Of a DNA stretch of 64,000 nucleotides, positions 43,478 through 53,653 are shown piece by piece (positions within the stretch are counted from its first letter, which is position 1; every line of letters begins with the position of its first letter). Origin of the DNA: Nostoc sp. UHCC 0926 (lineage in GTDB: Bacteria; Cyanobacteriota; Cyanobacteriia; Cyanobacteriales; Nostocaceae); the NCBI RefSeq assembly GCF_028623165.1, contig NZ_CP117770.1, positions 1 through 64,000 of the forward strand. Reading direction: 5' to 3'. Below the pieces are notes generated by a model. The model saw only the letters and a program-made list of their open reading frames with translations. It ran no database searches and was not told the DNA's origin. Made by a program: the position numbers and the translations under genes.

Positions 43478-44734
43478 ATGACTACCGACAGCTTTAGTGA
43501 TAACAGAAGAAAACGCCATATTTATATGGATAGTAAGCTTGACGATTTGCCATTAACAATGGAGGCATATCGTGTTTACTGTCATTTGTGCCGTCGAGCC
43601 GGTTGTGATAACAATGCTTTCCCTTCTTACAAATCTATTGGTGAGTCTTGCTTTCGGGGGTCTTTTCCAAATTCACCAACTGACACTTTACGGCGAAAAG
43701 CGATCGCAGCAGTAAATGAACTTATCTGTTGGAATTTGATCACAAAAACCAGCAGAGAGAATAACGGGCTACAAACATCAAATCATTACAGTCTTACGGA
43801 CATGGAAGACTGGTTCCCTAATCCATTAAAATCGTCTTCCTTAATTAGAGGAAAGAAAGATTTAGGTAGTGATGGGGAAACATTCAGTAGTGTTGGGGGG
43901 ACACTACCGGGGGTGCTGGGGGAACACCCCGGTAGTGCTGGGGGAACACCCCCGGTAGTGTTGGGGGGACACCCCAGTAGTGCTGGGGGGACACCCAAAG
44001 ATTATCCAATTAAAGATTATCCAATTGAAGTCTATCCACTCAAGGACGCGCCCCAGGAAAAGCCACCCGCGCCCTCCACCCATGAGAGTGTGTGTGAAAA
44101 AGAGGAACTTGATTTAACAACGGAAGAAATTGAACTCGAAGAACCAACCCCACAATTACTCACTTCGTTGTCAAAAAATTTCGTGGAATCGCAACAAACC
44201 GATAACCCCTCAAGAGGATCAACTATTGCGGCGGGGTCGTTCGATAAATCCGAACAACCGAATAAAGCGCAACTAACTTGTCCCTACAAGACAGCCCGGA
44301 ACGTGAAAGAACTGATTGATGCCTGGCTAACAGACCCGACTGCTATGAGTGATGATTCTCTACCACTGCTTGTCAGAGAAACAATCAAGTGGAATCGCTG
44401 GGTTTTACCTTGGCGCAATGGAGAACGAAAGCTGAATAACTTGTACCAAAACTTCAACCCGATAGTCGTGGACTTCCTAGCACAAGAATTAGCCACTAAG
44501 TCAAAACGCTCGGCACAACAGGAAATAAATCATGCGATCGCAGTAATCAACACCTGGGAGAAAACCAAAGGCGGATGGACGAACTTGATGCAGCGTTTAA
44601 GCCAAGCTCATAGTGCCGAAACTCAACGCCTTGCCCAACAAAAAGCCATACAAATGGCTCATGCTGCCCCTAATGAGTTGAGGGCAGTACTACCCGAAAT
44701 CAGACAAGCGCGGAGATTTACAAAAGTAGCATAG
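43478..44734 (+). CDS. Replication protein O-like winged-helix protein (helicase loader candidate)
   Basis: A 418-residue protein. The N-terminal 100 residues look like a phage replication-O winged helix (LPLTMEAYRVYCHLCRRAG, FPSYKSIGESC, TLRRKAIAAVNELICWNLI). A variable Gly/Pro linker of about six repeats of a GGTP/VLGxHP unit follows (about 135-165). The C-terminal 160 residues are helical. It lies 14 bases upstream of dnaB, the position of phage helicase loaders. GGAGGG precedes the ATG. A loader role is inferred from position and the winged helix. Confidence 0.75.
   Translation: MTTDSFSDNRRKRHIYMDSKLDDLPLTMEAYRVYCHLCRRAGCDNNAFPSYKSIGESCFRGSFPNSPTDTLRRKAIAAVNELICWNLITKTSRENNGLQTSNHYSLTDMEDWFPNPLKSSSLIRGKKDLGSDGETFSSVGGTLPGVLGEHPGSAGGTPPVVLGGHPSSAGGTPKDYPIKDYPIEVYPLKDAPQEKPPAPSTHESVCEKEELDLTTEEIELEEPTPQLLTSLSKNFVESQQTDNPSRGSTIAAGSFDKSEQPNKAQLTCPYKTARNVKELIDAWLTDPTAMSDDSLPLLVRETIKWNRWVLPWRNGERKLNNLYQNFNPIVVDFLAQELATKSKRSAQQEINHAIAVINTWEKTKGGWTNLMQRLSQAHSAETQRLAQQKAIQMAHAAPNELRAVLPEIRQARRFTKVA
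43888..43998. repeat. Degenerate GGTAGTGCTGGGGG tandem repeats within the gene
   Basis: Units of about 21-24 bases such as GGTAGTGCTGGGGGAACACC repeat about five times in frame, giving the Gly/Pro linker. Length variation between strains is likely. Confidence 0.7.
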
Positions 44735-44748
44735 CAGGAGAAAAGGCG

Positions 44749-46140
44749 ATGTTTTCACCAGATTTTGCCCCAGATAACGTAGTTTCAATGCCTAACCGCT
44801 TACCGCCCCAGGCGATAGAAGCTGAGGAAGTAGTACTCGGTGGCATTTTGTTTGACCCGGAAGCGATCGCTCGTGTAATTAAGATTTTGCAACCAGAAGA
44901 TTTTTACGTTGGTTCGCATAAGGACATCTACCGAGCCGCAGTGCGATTGCACCAGTCTCAGCAACCAACGGATTTATTGTTTGTCACCAGTTGGCTGGAA
45001 TCTCATGGCTTATTGCATAATGTTGGCGGTAGAAATAAACTTGCGTCCTTGCTCAACTCTTGCGTGTCAGCAGTTAACGTCGATGCCTTAGCAGAATTGA
45101 TTCGAGAAAAAGCGCAATTGAGAGCGGTGATCCAAACGGCTTTACAAATGGCACGGGAAGCGATGGATGCTCCTTTGACCGAAATGACTGCCACTTCAGT
45201 CATCGAAATGGGACAACAAAAACTTTTAGAGTTGCGCCAATTAACTATGCCTTGTCAGATAAAGCTAATGGCTGACATCATTCCTGACGTTTATGCCGAG
45301 ATTGAATTGGCCAATAACGGTGAAGATGCGATTGAGGTGAATGTCCCCACCGGATTCTATGATTTGGATTCGGTAATTGGCGGGATGCCTTTTGGTGCTT
45401 TGACCGTTGTTGGAGGTCGCGGCGGCATCGGCAAGTCTACCTGGGCATTAGATATTGGTATTAGGGCTGCTGCTAGCGGGTTAACAACCGCTTATTTCGC
45501 TTTAGAGATGTCTGCCTCACAAATGGTCAAAAAGACCCTTTCAAGGCTGGCAGCACCCTATGTTCCTGCTGACTTGCTTTTTAAACGCAATGCACTCCGG
45601 GAATCTCACTGGAATCCTTTGGCTCAAGCTTGTGCTGAGGGGATGGCGCTACCATTTTGGTTGAATGATAACCCTGTAATCACCACCTCACAAATCAAGG
45701 GTGATTTGCAAGATATACAAGCTTGTTGCGGGTCAGTCAGTTTGGTAATTGTGGACTATGTGCAGTTGATTGAACCAATGCGCCGTGAACGTGGGGAAAA
45801 TCGTGTACAAGAAATCGACTCTATCTTGAAACAACTTAGGGCGATCGCTAAACAATTCAATTGCGCTGTTTTGGGTTTAGCACAGTTAAAAAGAGAAGTT
45901 GATTCACGTTCCGAAAAGCGTCCAACTAAAGCAGATTTTCGGGAATCGGGAGGATTTGAACAGGAGGCTGCTGTGATGTTAGGTTTGTATCGAGAAGATT
46001 ACTACGACAAACAGACCACCCAAAAAGGCATTTTTGAAGTTTCAGTTTTGAAAAGTCGGTTTAGTAGCGAGACGACTGTTAATCTCTTGTTTGACGAAAG
46101 ATTTGGACAGTTTAAGAATCTGGCTAAATCTAATTATTAA
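44749..46140 (+). CDS. dnaB: Replicative DNA helicase DnaB, accessory copy
   Basis: A 463-residue protein. It has an N-terminal DnaB domain (PPQAIEAEEVVLGGILFDPEAI) and a RecA-like core with Walker A GGRGGIGKSTWALDI, Walker B-like LVIVDYVQLIEP and AQLKREVDSR with the arginine finger. The length and motifs are those of standard replicative helicases. Accessory copies replicate plasmids or prophages. A GGAGAAAAGGCG ribosome site lies upstream, and the loader-like gene is adjacent. Confidence 0.95.
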   Translation: MFSPDFAPDNVVSMPNRLPPQAIEAEEVVLGGILFDPEAIARVIKILQPEDFYVGSHKDIYRAAVRLHQSQQPTDLLFVTSWLESHGLLHNVGGRNKLASLLNSCVSAVNVDALAELIREKAQLRAVIQTALQMAREAMDAPLTEMTATSVIEMGQQKLLELRQLTMPCQIKLMADIIPDVYAEIELANNGEDAIEVNVPTGFYDLDSVIGGMPFGALTVVGGRGGIGKSTWALDIGIRAAASGLTTAYFALEMSASQMVKKTLSRLAAPYVPADLLFKRNALRESHWNPLAQACAEGMALPFWLNDNPVITTSQIKGDLQDIQACCGSVSLVIVDYVQLIEPMRRERGENRVQEIDSILKQLRAIAKQFNCAVLGLAQLKREVDSRSEKRPTKADFRESGGFEQEAAVMLGLYREDYYDKQTTQKGIFEVSVLKSRFSSETTVNLLFDERFGQFKNLAKSNY

Positions 46141-46145
46141 AACCC

Positions 46146-46538
46146 ATGAAAGCGCTATCTGTTCGTCAACCTTGGGCATGGGCAATTATTTATGCTCTTA
46201 AAGACATAGAAAACCGTGGCTGGCCTATCAATTATCGCGGCGACATTCTTATTCACGCCGCCAAAACCTGTACCAAAAAAGAGTACCAGCTAACGAAAGA
46301 ATTTTGCCAAGGGATGGGGGTAGTAATCCCAGAACTAATCTCTCTACGTCGCGGCCAAGTCATCGGTATTGTCACAATAGTTGATTGCAAGTTTTCACAA
46401 ATTGCGTCTGGCTGGGGAATGCCTGGGCAATACCACTGTCAGCTGGAGAATCCACGCGAGATCACACCAATTCCTTACATTGGGCGGTTGGGGATTTTTG
46501 AAGTACCCGATGATTTGGTCATGGAGGTGGCTGCTTGA
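46146..46538 (+). CDS. ASCH-domain protein
   Basis: A 130-residue protein starting MKALSVRQPWAWAIIYALKDIENRGWPINYRGDILIHAAK, the ASCH-fold signature (RQPWA, IENR, YRGDILIH). ASCH proteins bind RNA or modified nucleotides. Here it lies between dnaB and a C5 methyltransferase, which suggests reading of modified DNA or a phage role. Its stop overlaps the next start. Confidence 0.9.
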   Translation: MKALSVRQPWAWAIIYALKDIENRGWPINYRGDILIHAAKTCTKKEYQLTKEFCQGMGVVIPELISLRRGQVIGIVTIVDCKFSQIASGWGMPGQYHCQLENPREITPIPYIGRLGIFEVPDDLVMEVAA

Positions 46539-47728
46539 CTAAAACAGTCCCCATGATTCGCACACTACAACACCTTGGGGCAACCAGGGAAGATATTATC
46601 GCCTTTATCAAAAAAGCGAAAACCAAAAAGCCATCACCAAAATCAGATGTCTGCAAAAATTTTGATAACACAAAATTAAAACCAGTTCTTCCAGATGATG
46701 CACCGATTGCTGTAGTACTTTTCGCTGGTGGCGGTGGGATTGAGGCGGGGGTGGTGCAAGCCGGGATTCGTCCAGTCATTGCGGTGGAGTTCGACCCCAC
46801 AAAACCAGACTTGAGCAGGGCGTTCGTCGAAGACGTTGCCGAAGGCATCGCTCTCAACCATCACCGTAACTTTCATGAATATGGCTGCAAAATCATTCAG
46901 CTAACAGTTCAAGAAGTAGCACGGTTAGGATTTCTAGGTTTTCCCCGTCGCCCCGATTACCTCCACGCCTCCCCGGTGTGTGCCAACTTCAGTCAAGCTC
47001 ACACTGCAAAAGCGGGTATTGCGCTTGAAACGGCTGACGATTTGAGTGCAGCACTAGCTGTAGCAGAAGCCATCCGACAGTTGCAGCCACGGGTATTCAC
47101 TCTCGAAAATGTCCCACGCTATCAGAACAGTCAGAGTTTTAGTATCATCCTGGATGCTTTGGAGCAAGAGGGATACTCGGTCAATTACAGCGTGGTCAAC
47201 ATGGCTGACTTTGGGTTGCCCCAGGCGCGGCGGCGGTTAGTCCTGATTGCCAGTAGAGGTTTTAGCGTTGCAATACCAGCTCACAGAAAACCAATAGGTT
47301 GGTATGAGGCAATAGCCCATCTCATCCCCATGATGTCTGATTCACAACTACTCCCCAAACAACGGCAAGCGGTAGAACAATTTTTGACGGCTAACGAACC
47401 AACGCCATTGCTACTAGAGAGAGTTGGGGGACGCAACAGACTAAAGTACAAGCCTGGGCATCTACCCTCTAATACCATACTGCGATCGCATTTTACAGAT
47501 CACAAAGGTTGTAACCGTAGCAAGTTCACTGATATCTGGTTGCCGGATGGTACGGTTAAGTCTTTGTCTATTGAGGGGGCTGCGAAGTTACAAGGCTTTC
47601 CCGATTGGTACGAATTTCCCAATGAAACTGCTACGGCGGGGTCAATTATCGGCTACTCTGTCCCTCCCAGTTTTGCGACTCAATTATTCATGTCGGCACA
47701 AAGTTATAGCTATGTAGGCAATAGCTAA
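46535..47728 (+). CDS. C5-cytosine DNA methyltransferase
   Basis: A 397-residue protein. Motif I reads VVLFAGGGGIEAGV. Motif IV is ASPVCANFSQ with catalytic Cys but PVC instead of the usual PPC. Motif VI is FTLENVP, motif VIII PQARRRLV, and motif X near GSIIGYSVPPSFA. The N-terminal 60 residues precede the SAM domain and are unusual. The start is TTG at 46535 overlapping the ASCH stop; an ATG at 46553 is possible. The target sequence is unknown. It may protect this element's DNA or modify host DNA. Confidence 0.9.
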   Translation: MTKTVPMIRTLQHLGATREDIIAFIKKAKTKKPSPKSDVCKNFDNTKLKPVLPDDAPIAVVLFAGGGGIEAGVVQAGIRPVIAVEFDPTKPDLSRAFVEDVAEGIALNHHRNFHEYGCKIIQLTVQEVARLGFLGFPRRPDYLHASPVCANFSQAHTAKAGIALETADDLSAALAVAEAIRQLQPRVFTLENVPRYQNSQSFSIILDALEQEGYSVNYSVVNMADFGLPQARRRLVLIASRGFSVAIPAHRKPIGWYEAIAHLIPMMSDSQLLPKQRQAVEQFLTANEPTPLLLERVGGRNRLKYKPGHLPSNTILRSHFTDHKGCNRSKFTDIWLPDGTVKSLSIEGAAKLQGFPDWYEFPNETATAGSIIGYSVPPSFATQLFMSAQSYSYVGNS

Positions 47729-47892
47729 GGTTCTACTCCTTCATCAATCCAAGCATCAATTGCTGTTTTTACCTCTAATTCAGTCACGGCAGACCATTCC
47801 TTTTCGTTGATAGTGGTTTTAAATACCGCCCTTTTACCGTGACCAACTTTTTCCATTGAGTGTCCGCGATACAAATTTTTAGGCTTAATCAT
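47725..47892 (-). CDS. 55-residue small protein, convergent with the methyltransferase
   Basis: MIKPKNLYRGHSMEKVGHGK, then FKTTINEKEWSAV and WIDEGVEP. Fully open minus-strand frame from ATG 47892 to TAG 47725, overlapping the methyltransferase stop by four bases. The composition and the absence of a competing frame in 170 bases support a real gene. The function is unknown. Confidence 0.6.
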   Translation of the reverse strand: MIKPKNLYRGHSMEKVGHGKRAVFKTTINEKEWSAVTELEVKTAIDAWIDEGVEP

Positions 47893-48089
47893 CTTTATAG
47901 AATATTATAAACTGTTGCTCAATAAGAAAAGTAGCTTGATTTTCTATAATGGCTGCTGATCGAGGGGATTATCATAAGCAGAAGCGTCATTGCGAATTGG
48001 TAATTGCAAATCTCAAAACAGAATTTAGAGGAGCCAGACTTCAGCTATGATTACTAAAAATGATGATTTAGTCGATGCAGTTAAAACCA

Positions 48090-50222
48090 CTAGCCTAAAT
48101 TTTTACACTCTCGAAGATATTTAAAAGGAAAAGGAATTACAGTACTTTGATTTGTGCGGACAAAATCAACATCCATTGTTAGGAGGAGTTGTTTGAATAT
48201 TAGCTCAGAGCCTTTTACCGCAACTATTCTACGAATATGACAAGCATCTTTAAAAGAAAATTGTACTTTTTCTCTCCTATCTCCTACGAAGTAATAAGCT
48301 TCTTTACCAGTTTCGGCAAAATAGTTGATGTTTAAAGAAGCATCAAACAATTCTTTAAGGCTTTCTTTGTTCTTTGGAAAACTAAGCCTAATATTATGCT
48401 GAGTAGTAAGATAAGCTCGGAATTTCTCAGCTACAGATGTGCCTGAACCTATATTATCATTCAAAAGTTTTCGGAAGCTATTCTTATCTAACTCATTATT
48501 TGCTAAAATATGCATTTGGCTAATTATATTTACAAACTTATCAGCAAATTCTTGACCATCTGTAAATATAAAATCTTGTATAATTTTTATTAAATCATTG
48601 CCTGTTTGTTTACCTAATGGCAGCTTATTTCCTACTTCTTGAATAAGAGTTTCAATCTGAGAAAGGGCAGGAATAGTAATTTCCTTTGTACGCCATATTT
48701 CATTAACATCTCCTGTATTCGATATAACTAATCCTTCCAATTCACCATAATTCTTGTTAACTTTAGCATTATCATTAGCATTAATTATTAACTCTTTATA
48801 CTTTTGAAATTTTTGATAGCTAAATATATCTTGAGAGTCTATCCTATAAAATTCAAAACTACCATTAGGTTGAATTTCCATAAAAATAACATTTTCTGCT
48901 TCTCCATGCCAAATAGCAAAAGTCCATATTCCTTCTAATTGCAGTTTTTCCCATTGAAAAAGATTAATTTTTTGATAAGCTATATCACGTTTTATAAGCA
49001 ATTCTTTAATACTCGTCTTAAGAGCAGGATTAGATATAATATCACTTGATTCAACTGTAAGATGTTGTCGATAAAATTTATTATCTGAAGGAAGATATTC
49101 ATCTTCTAGACCCATCTCCACATAATAGTTTTGATTATGAATAATTCTGATGTTCAAAGCATCCTGTTTATCACGCTGGCTACAAGTGATAAGGTTATTT
49201 TCTAAAATATAATTAGGATGAAGAAAGGTTTTTATATTATTTACTAAACTTTTAGACTCGTCGTTATTGGCTTTATCTATTATATTTACTCCTTGCCCTT
49301 TTAGTAAATGGTGAAGTTGTTCTGGCTTGTTCAATAAACTATTATTGAGTTCAATAGTCTGGTCAATTTCAATATTAGATAATTCAACCTCTATATATTT
49401 TGATAAATCTTGTCGTATAGTTGACATAACATGATGCAAAATCCCAGCACGACTTTTATAAAAATTATCAATGCTTCCAAAGTCAAGAAATTGCCTAGAT
49501 GCTTTCTTTCCCTTTAAACCACATTCGATATATATTAAATTTGTCTCAATTTCAGCATCCCGTGGTAAGGATCTCCGCAAACTGCTGGTTGATGGTTCAA
49601 ATATATAGTGAGGTTTCTTAAGAGCATTTTGAAGTTCTTTCTCGCGCTTAGGATCACTTGTCTTTTTATTTTCTGAAAGTATAGAAATTTTAGTTCGATA
49701 ACGAACAGTCTCTACTTCTAGCAAATAGGGGTTAGATGTTATACTTACTTTCGCAATATCAAGACAGTCTTTACGTTTACTGTCAAAATCTGATACAAGC
49801 AACAATGCGCCTGTTAAGTTGCAGTATTGATACTTAGCAAAGCGGGAATTTGAGGCAGACAGTGAGTTTAATAGAATTTGAGCCAACCATGCTTCACAAA
49901 TACAATCTTCATTAACACCAATATCCTCTAACCTAGCTTTTGGAAAAGCCTCAACAGCAGCATTACCATCAAATTCTTCGTTGGTTCTAATACTACGGAG
50001 TAGTTGGTAAACATCAACTGACCTTCTAAACATAGCAAAGGCATACTTGCCATATTGGAACATAACAGCAGCAGCATTAAAATCTTTCCCAATCAGGTAA
50101 TCTAATTCAACTGCTCCATAATAATTACTTTTTTGTTCACGAGTAAACTTAATAAAGGCAAAGTCTTTTTGAATTTCATCGATATTAAAATTAATGTCTA
50201 GACGATTTGTTAAAATACCCAT
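48090..50222 (-). CDS. DdmE-like (prokaryotic Argonaute-related) partner, candidate
   Basis: A 710-residue protein encoded immediately after a helicase-nuclease gene, joined by TAATG (stop/start overlap). Known DdmE is about 690 residues, a catalytically dead Argonaute-like protein that guides DdmD to plasmids. Pieces that fit a pAgo-like fold are WTFAIWHGEAENVIFMEIQP, GLVISNTGDVNEIWRTKEI and the C-terminal VIPFPFKYLREC, which recalls the hydrophobic PIWI tail. I see no DEDX tetrad with confidence. Assignment rests mainly on gene pairing, length and partner architecture. An unrelated partner is possible. Confidence 0.6.
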   Translation of the reverse strand: MGILTNRLDINFNIDEIQKDFAFIKFTREQKSNYYGAVELDYLIGKDFNAAAVMFQYGKYAFAMFRRSVDVYQLLRSIRTNEEFDGNAAVEAFPKARLEDIGVNEDCICEAWLAQILLNSLSASNSRFAKYQYCNLTGALLLVSDFDSKRKDCLDIAKVSITSNPYLLEVETVRYRTKISILSENKKTSDPKREKELQNALKKPHYIFEPSTSSLRRSLPRDAEIETNLIYIECGLKGKKASRQFLDFGSIDNFYKSRAGILHHVMSTIRQDLSKYIEVELSNIEIDQTIELNNSLLNKPEQLHHLLKGQGVNIIDKANNDESKSLVNNIKTFLHPNYILENNLITCSQRDKQDALNIRIIHNQNYYVEMGLEDEYLPSDNKFYRQHLTVESSDIISNPALKTSIKELLIKRDIAYQKINLFQWEKLQLEGIWTFAIWHGEAENVIFMEIQPNGSFEFYRIDSQDIFSYQKFQKYKELIINANDNAKVNKNYGELEGLVISNTGDVNEIWRTKEITIPALSQIETLIQEVGNKLPLGKQTGNDLIKIIQDFIFTDGQEFADKFVNIISQMHILANNELDKNSFRKLLNDNIGSGTSVAEKFRAYLTTQHNIRLSFPKNKESLKELFDASLNINYFAETGKEAYYFVGDRREKVQFSFKDACHIRRIVAVKGSELIFKQLLLTMDVDFVRTNQSTVIPFPFKYLRECKNLG

Positions 50223-53200
50223 TACCTAAACTCCTTTAAAATAAATTCAATTGATTCATCAGCAACTCTGCCATTTTTGCAAAGATAAGGAACCTCAAAT
50301 ATCTTTCTATCAGAAGATATATATGGTTTAAAGATTGTATCTGAAGAAGCTAAAATATTAATTACGAATATTTTTTCTGCTCCAACAGATACCATTTTTT
50401 CACGTATTTTACTAAGTATTTCATCAGCTTGGACAAAAGACTTATCGTTCCAAAATTTAAAGTCTACATAATTCTTATCTCTTTTAAAATCAAAACGCTC
50501 GAATTCATTTATGTCTAACTCTATTAAATTAATATTGAATACTTTTTCAAAAATATGTTTACCGCAGACTTCACCTAAAGCTCCTTTGTAAATATTATTA
50601 AACATTGGCGGTGTCAACATTAGTTCGGACTCAGGAAAGGTTGTTGCCCAACCAGAGTTAACAAATAATTCATGTAAAATATCAATTTTCATCAATTCAG
50701 GAAGACGAGCAGATACTTCACTTACTGGTTTGACCTCTTTCTTCCCGTATCCATTAGAAAAGAAGACTTCAATCTCTCTATAGTTATTTGTTTCCACATA
50801 ACTATATGAATTGCTAGGTTTTGGTAATTTAAGGTAAATAGGACTCCAGTTAGGATCGCACTCTAATTCTTTTTTAACAGTGGGCTGAACAAGAACTTGC
50901 TCTCGAAGAGCTTGCCAAACTTTGACAGTTTGAGGTGTCCAGGGTGTACTTAACTGACGGCGGATATAGGCAGAAGTGTGATTGCTCCTATTAGAAGCAC
51001 GATTTTGTATTTCTATCAGTTCTTCATCTTCATTAGTTGATTGCTCAACTGATTCAAGAAGAGCAGTATATTCACGAACAGGTATTACATCATCAGGTAA
51101 AGAAAAATTGCTTAGATGTTTTCGGATTGATACATCAGCAAGAATATGTATCGTTGGAGCCTTCATATTGGTTCGGCATATCCGCCCTATAGCCTGAATA
51201 ATTATTTTATTTAAATAACGTGAATAAGAATTTGTGTTATATAAACTTAAGCTATACTGGTTTAATTTATTATTTCCTAAATAACGTTTAAATGCTTCAT
51301 CTAATTTAATCTTAAACGTACTCGGTGATATAGCTCCATTTTCAACTAAAAATTCTAACTGGAAAATGTATTTTATAAAGTCTTCATTAGTAATATTATT
51401 AGAAATATTAACGATTAAATTTGTTGGAGTATCTAAGTATATACCATTGATATCCATACAAGAGTTTTTATAATGATTATTAATTTGTTTCGGACTTATA
51501 GAGTTTGGAATTGGGAACTGTAAATTTTGCCCAACTCCAATTGTTGGGTACGAGGAAATAATAAATCGACGTTTGTTATCTTTTAGATCATTAATAATTT
51601 GTGCTTTTTTATCCTCAAAGTTTTCGCTGTTAAGTACAGTAATTATATCTGATACATCATTCCCTACGTTAGTTGTATTTCCAGATAAAATTAATTCTGT
51701 ATATTCATAGATTATTTCCAAATCAAATCCTAAATCTTTAACTTTAGGTAATTTATTAAAGAAGCAAAGAAACGCATGACAGTCAGGATTATCCAAAAAA
51801 TACTTCCATGCAGTAAATAGCTTTACATAACGACAAAACAAAAATTCAATATGTGACTTATCTTCATTGATTTTATATTGGAGATTATTCCATAAACAAT
51901 TAGCTGCCGCTTTATCATTTAATATAATTTCAAGTTGTTGAATTGCATCTTTATATAAATCTGTTCCAATAAAATTAGTTTTGATAGCAATATCATCATA
52001 TCCTTTGGTAGCTTGAAGATAAGATTCTTTTAGCCTAGCAATGTCATCAACTTTTAACCGTATAAATGAATCACCTAAACGAGATTTTAAATATTCAAGG
52101 TCATAATTTCCAATATTTGTGTAAAGCCCAGCAGTTGCCGAAATACCAACAACCATAGCTTTTGAACAAATTCCAGCTAAAAAAGATTCTGGTGTGCGGC
52201 TAAAATTGTAAACATATATCTTTGATAAGGTATCATGTTCATCACTATCAACGATATCGTAATAGCAAAAACCTGTATCATAAAATCCTTGATTTTTAAG
52301 TGTGCTTTTCTCAGAATCTATACCATACGGTAAATCACCTTCAATTATATTGTTAGTCAAAAATTCAATATCTTTATTATCAATATGGAAATTATTGAGA
52401 ACTGTTTTAACAGCAGATTCGAGCGGAAAAACCTCTTTAACACTCTCATGTTCCTCTTTTAAGCGAAGATAATTTTGTACTAAAAAACCAATTCCTATCT
52501 GGAAATAAATTAGAAAACCAGCAATATCTCTTAATAGTGAGTGTATATCCACACCAGATTTTTCTTTAGAAGCATCAAAAGCTTGAATCCAATTTGTACG
52601 GTTATATATATCCTCAACAAGCTCAATACGCTTATTACGAGCTAATACATTATGGAACTGATAATCATAAAATAAAAAATTTCTTTTATTTGTTAAAAAA
52701 TCTTTATGTGATTTACAAGTATTTTGTAATTTGTACTTATTAAATATTTGATTAGCTTTTTCTCGGAAAGATTCTATTTGTTCCTCTAATGACAACCATT
52801 TCTTTTCTGATACTTTTTGATTAAACCATTGGGATGATTTAAGCAAGCCTTCAGGACATTCATTTTGCATAAGATGGTTATGAATGTCTAGGAATAAATC
52901 AAGGAGGTCAACCCGATGCCTTAAACCAGAGTTAATAATATTCTTAAGAACTGATTCTTTAGTTGTATCGAACTCATCAATAAAAATAAGTGATTTATTC
53001 GCTAATCTTTGATAACAGTAATATGATGGTTCAATCAGTGTTGTATTTTTAGCAACGAATTTATCTATACTCAAAAATAAAACTGTTCTTTCATCTGTAA
53101 ATACTGTGGGATAGAGTTTTCCCATCCATTGATATTCTTGATTATTCTTTATTGCTAATAAACGGTCTTTTTTGGTTGAAAAATTCTTCTCTAAGTATTT

Positions 53201-53653
53201 TATAATAAAGTCTCTAAATTCTGGTTCATTCCTTTCCCTAATTTCTGTTTCAACTTTAGATTTAACTGACTTAGGAAGTTGATTGATTTTCGATATTTCT
53301 ATATTATGTTTTAAATCAAAAAAAGCTTTTGTTTTGAATTGCTCTGGGATTTCATCTTCGAGAGCAAGTAAGTTATTAATAACGGTTTCAGAATTAGAAT
53401 TAATAAAAAGTACATTTTTATCAAATTCATCTTCAATATTATCGGCAACAAAATAATTCCTTAAATCTTCAATTGGTAAGTTCTTTTTAAGATTAGTAAT
53501 AAAAATAATTTTTCTTTTCTGCTCTGCAAATTCTTTATAATTTAAGTAAATAAATTTTTTAACAGTGTGTGTTTTTCCAGTTCCAGTAGCCATACTCAAT
53601 AGTAAAAGCCCGCGAACAAATTTTTTACAATATTCGTTTAATATTTCTTCCAT
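50222..53653 (-). CDS. DdmD-like SF2 helicase-nuclease, candidate
   Basis: A 1143-residue protein. Walker A is ATGTGKT (K27) and motif II DEFD (226-229). Motifs V and VI are YPTIGVGQNLQF and QAIGRICRT. The C-terminus carries a PD-(D/E)XK nuclease: E1028 (GEVCG), D1055 and D1064-x-K1066 (VDFKFW). V. cholerae DdmD is about 1190 residues with the same order and a nuclease lysine a similar distance from the end. It probably degrades invading plasmid DNA after recruitment by its partner. The region upstream (53654-53951) has palindromic elements and probably the promoter. DinG-like helicases of pPIWI-RE systems are the alternative. Confidence 0.75.
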   Translation of the reverse strand: MEEILNEYCKKFVRGLLLLSMATGTGKTHTVKKFIYLNYKEFAEQKRKIIFITNLKKNLPIEDLRNYFVADNIEDEFDKNVLFINSNSETVINNLLALEDEIPEQFKTKAFFDLKHNIEISKINQLPKSVKSKVETEIRERNEPEFRDFIIKYLEKNFSTKKDRLLAIKNNQEYQWMGKLYPTVFTDERTVLFLSIDKFVAKNTTLIEPSYYCYQRLANKSLIFIDEFDTTKESVLKNIINSGLRHRVDLLDLFLDIHNHLMQNECPEGLLKSSQWFNQKVSEKKWLSLEEQIESFREKANQIFNKYKLQNTCKSHKDFLTNKRNFLFYDYQFHNVLARNKRIELVEDIYNRTNWIQAFDASKEKSGVDIHSLLRDIAGFLIYFQIGIGFLVQNYLRLKEEHESVKEVFPLESAVKTVLNNFHIDNKDIEFLTNNIIEGDLPYGIDSEKSTLKNQGFYDTGFCYYDIVDSDEHDTLSKIYVYNFSRTPESFLAGICSKAMVVGISATAGLYTNIGNYDLEYLKSRLGDSFIRLKVDDIARLKESYLQATKGYDDIAIKTNFIGTDLYKDAIQQLEIILNDKAAANCLWNNLQYKINEDKSHIEFLFCRYVKLFTAWKYFLDNPDCHAFLCFFNKLPKVKDLGFDLEIIYEYTELILSGNTTNVGNDVSDIITVLNSENFEDKKAQIINDLKDNKRRFIISSYPTIGVGQNLQFPIPNSISPKQINNHYKNSCMDINGIYLDTPTNLIVNISNNITNEDFIKYIFQLEFLVENGAISPSTFKIKLDEAFKRYLGNNKLNQYSLSLYNTNSYSRYLNKIIIQAIGRICRTNMKAPTIHILADVSIRKHLSNFSLPDDVIPVREYTALLESVEQSTNEDEELIEIQNRASNRSNHTSAYIRRQLSTPWTPQTVKVWQALREQVLVQPTVKKELECDPNWSPIYLKLPKPSNSYSYVETNNYREIEVFFSNGYGKKEVKPVSEVSARLPELMKIDILHELFVNSGWATTFPESELMLTPPMFNNIYKGALGEVCGKHIFEKVFNINLIELDINEFERFDFKRDKNYVDFKFWNDKSFVQADEILSKIREKMVSVGAEKIFVINILASSDTIFKPYISSDRKIFEVPYLCKNGRVADESIEFILKEFR

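Noticed and set aside
48048..48124. 25-codon plus-strand frame (MITKNDDLVDAV...)
   Set aside because: Too short to support, and the ribosome site is poorly spaced. It may be leader DNA.
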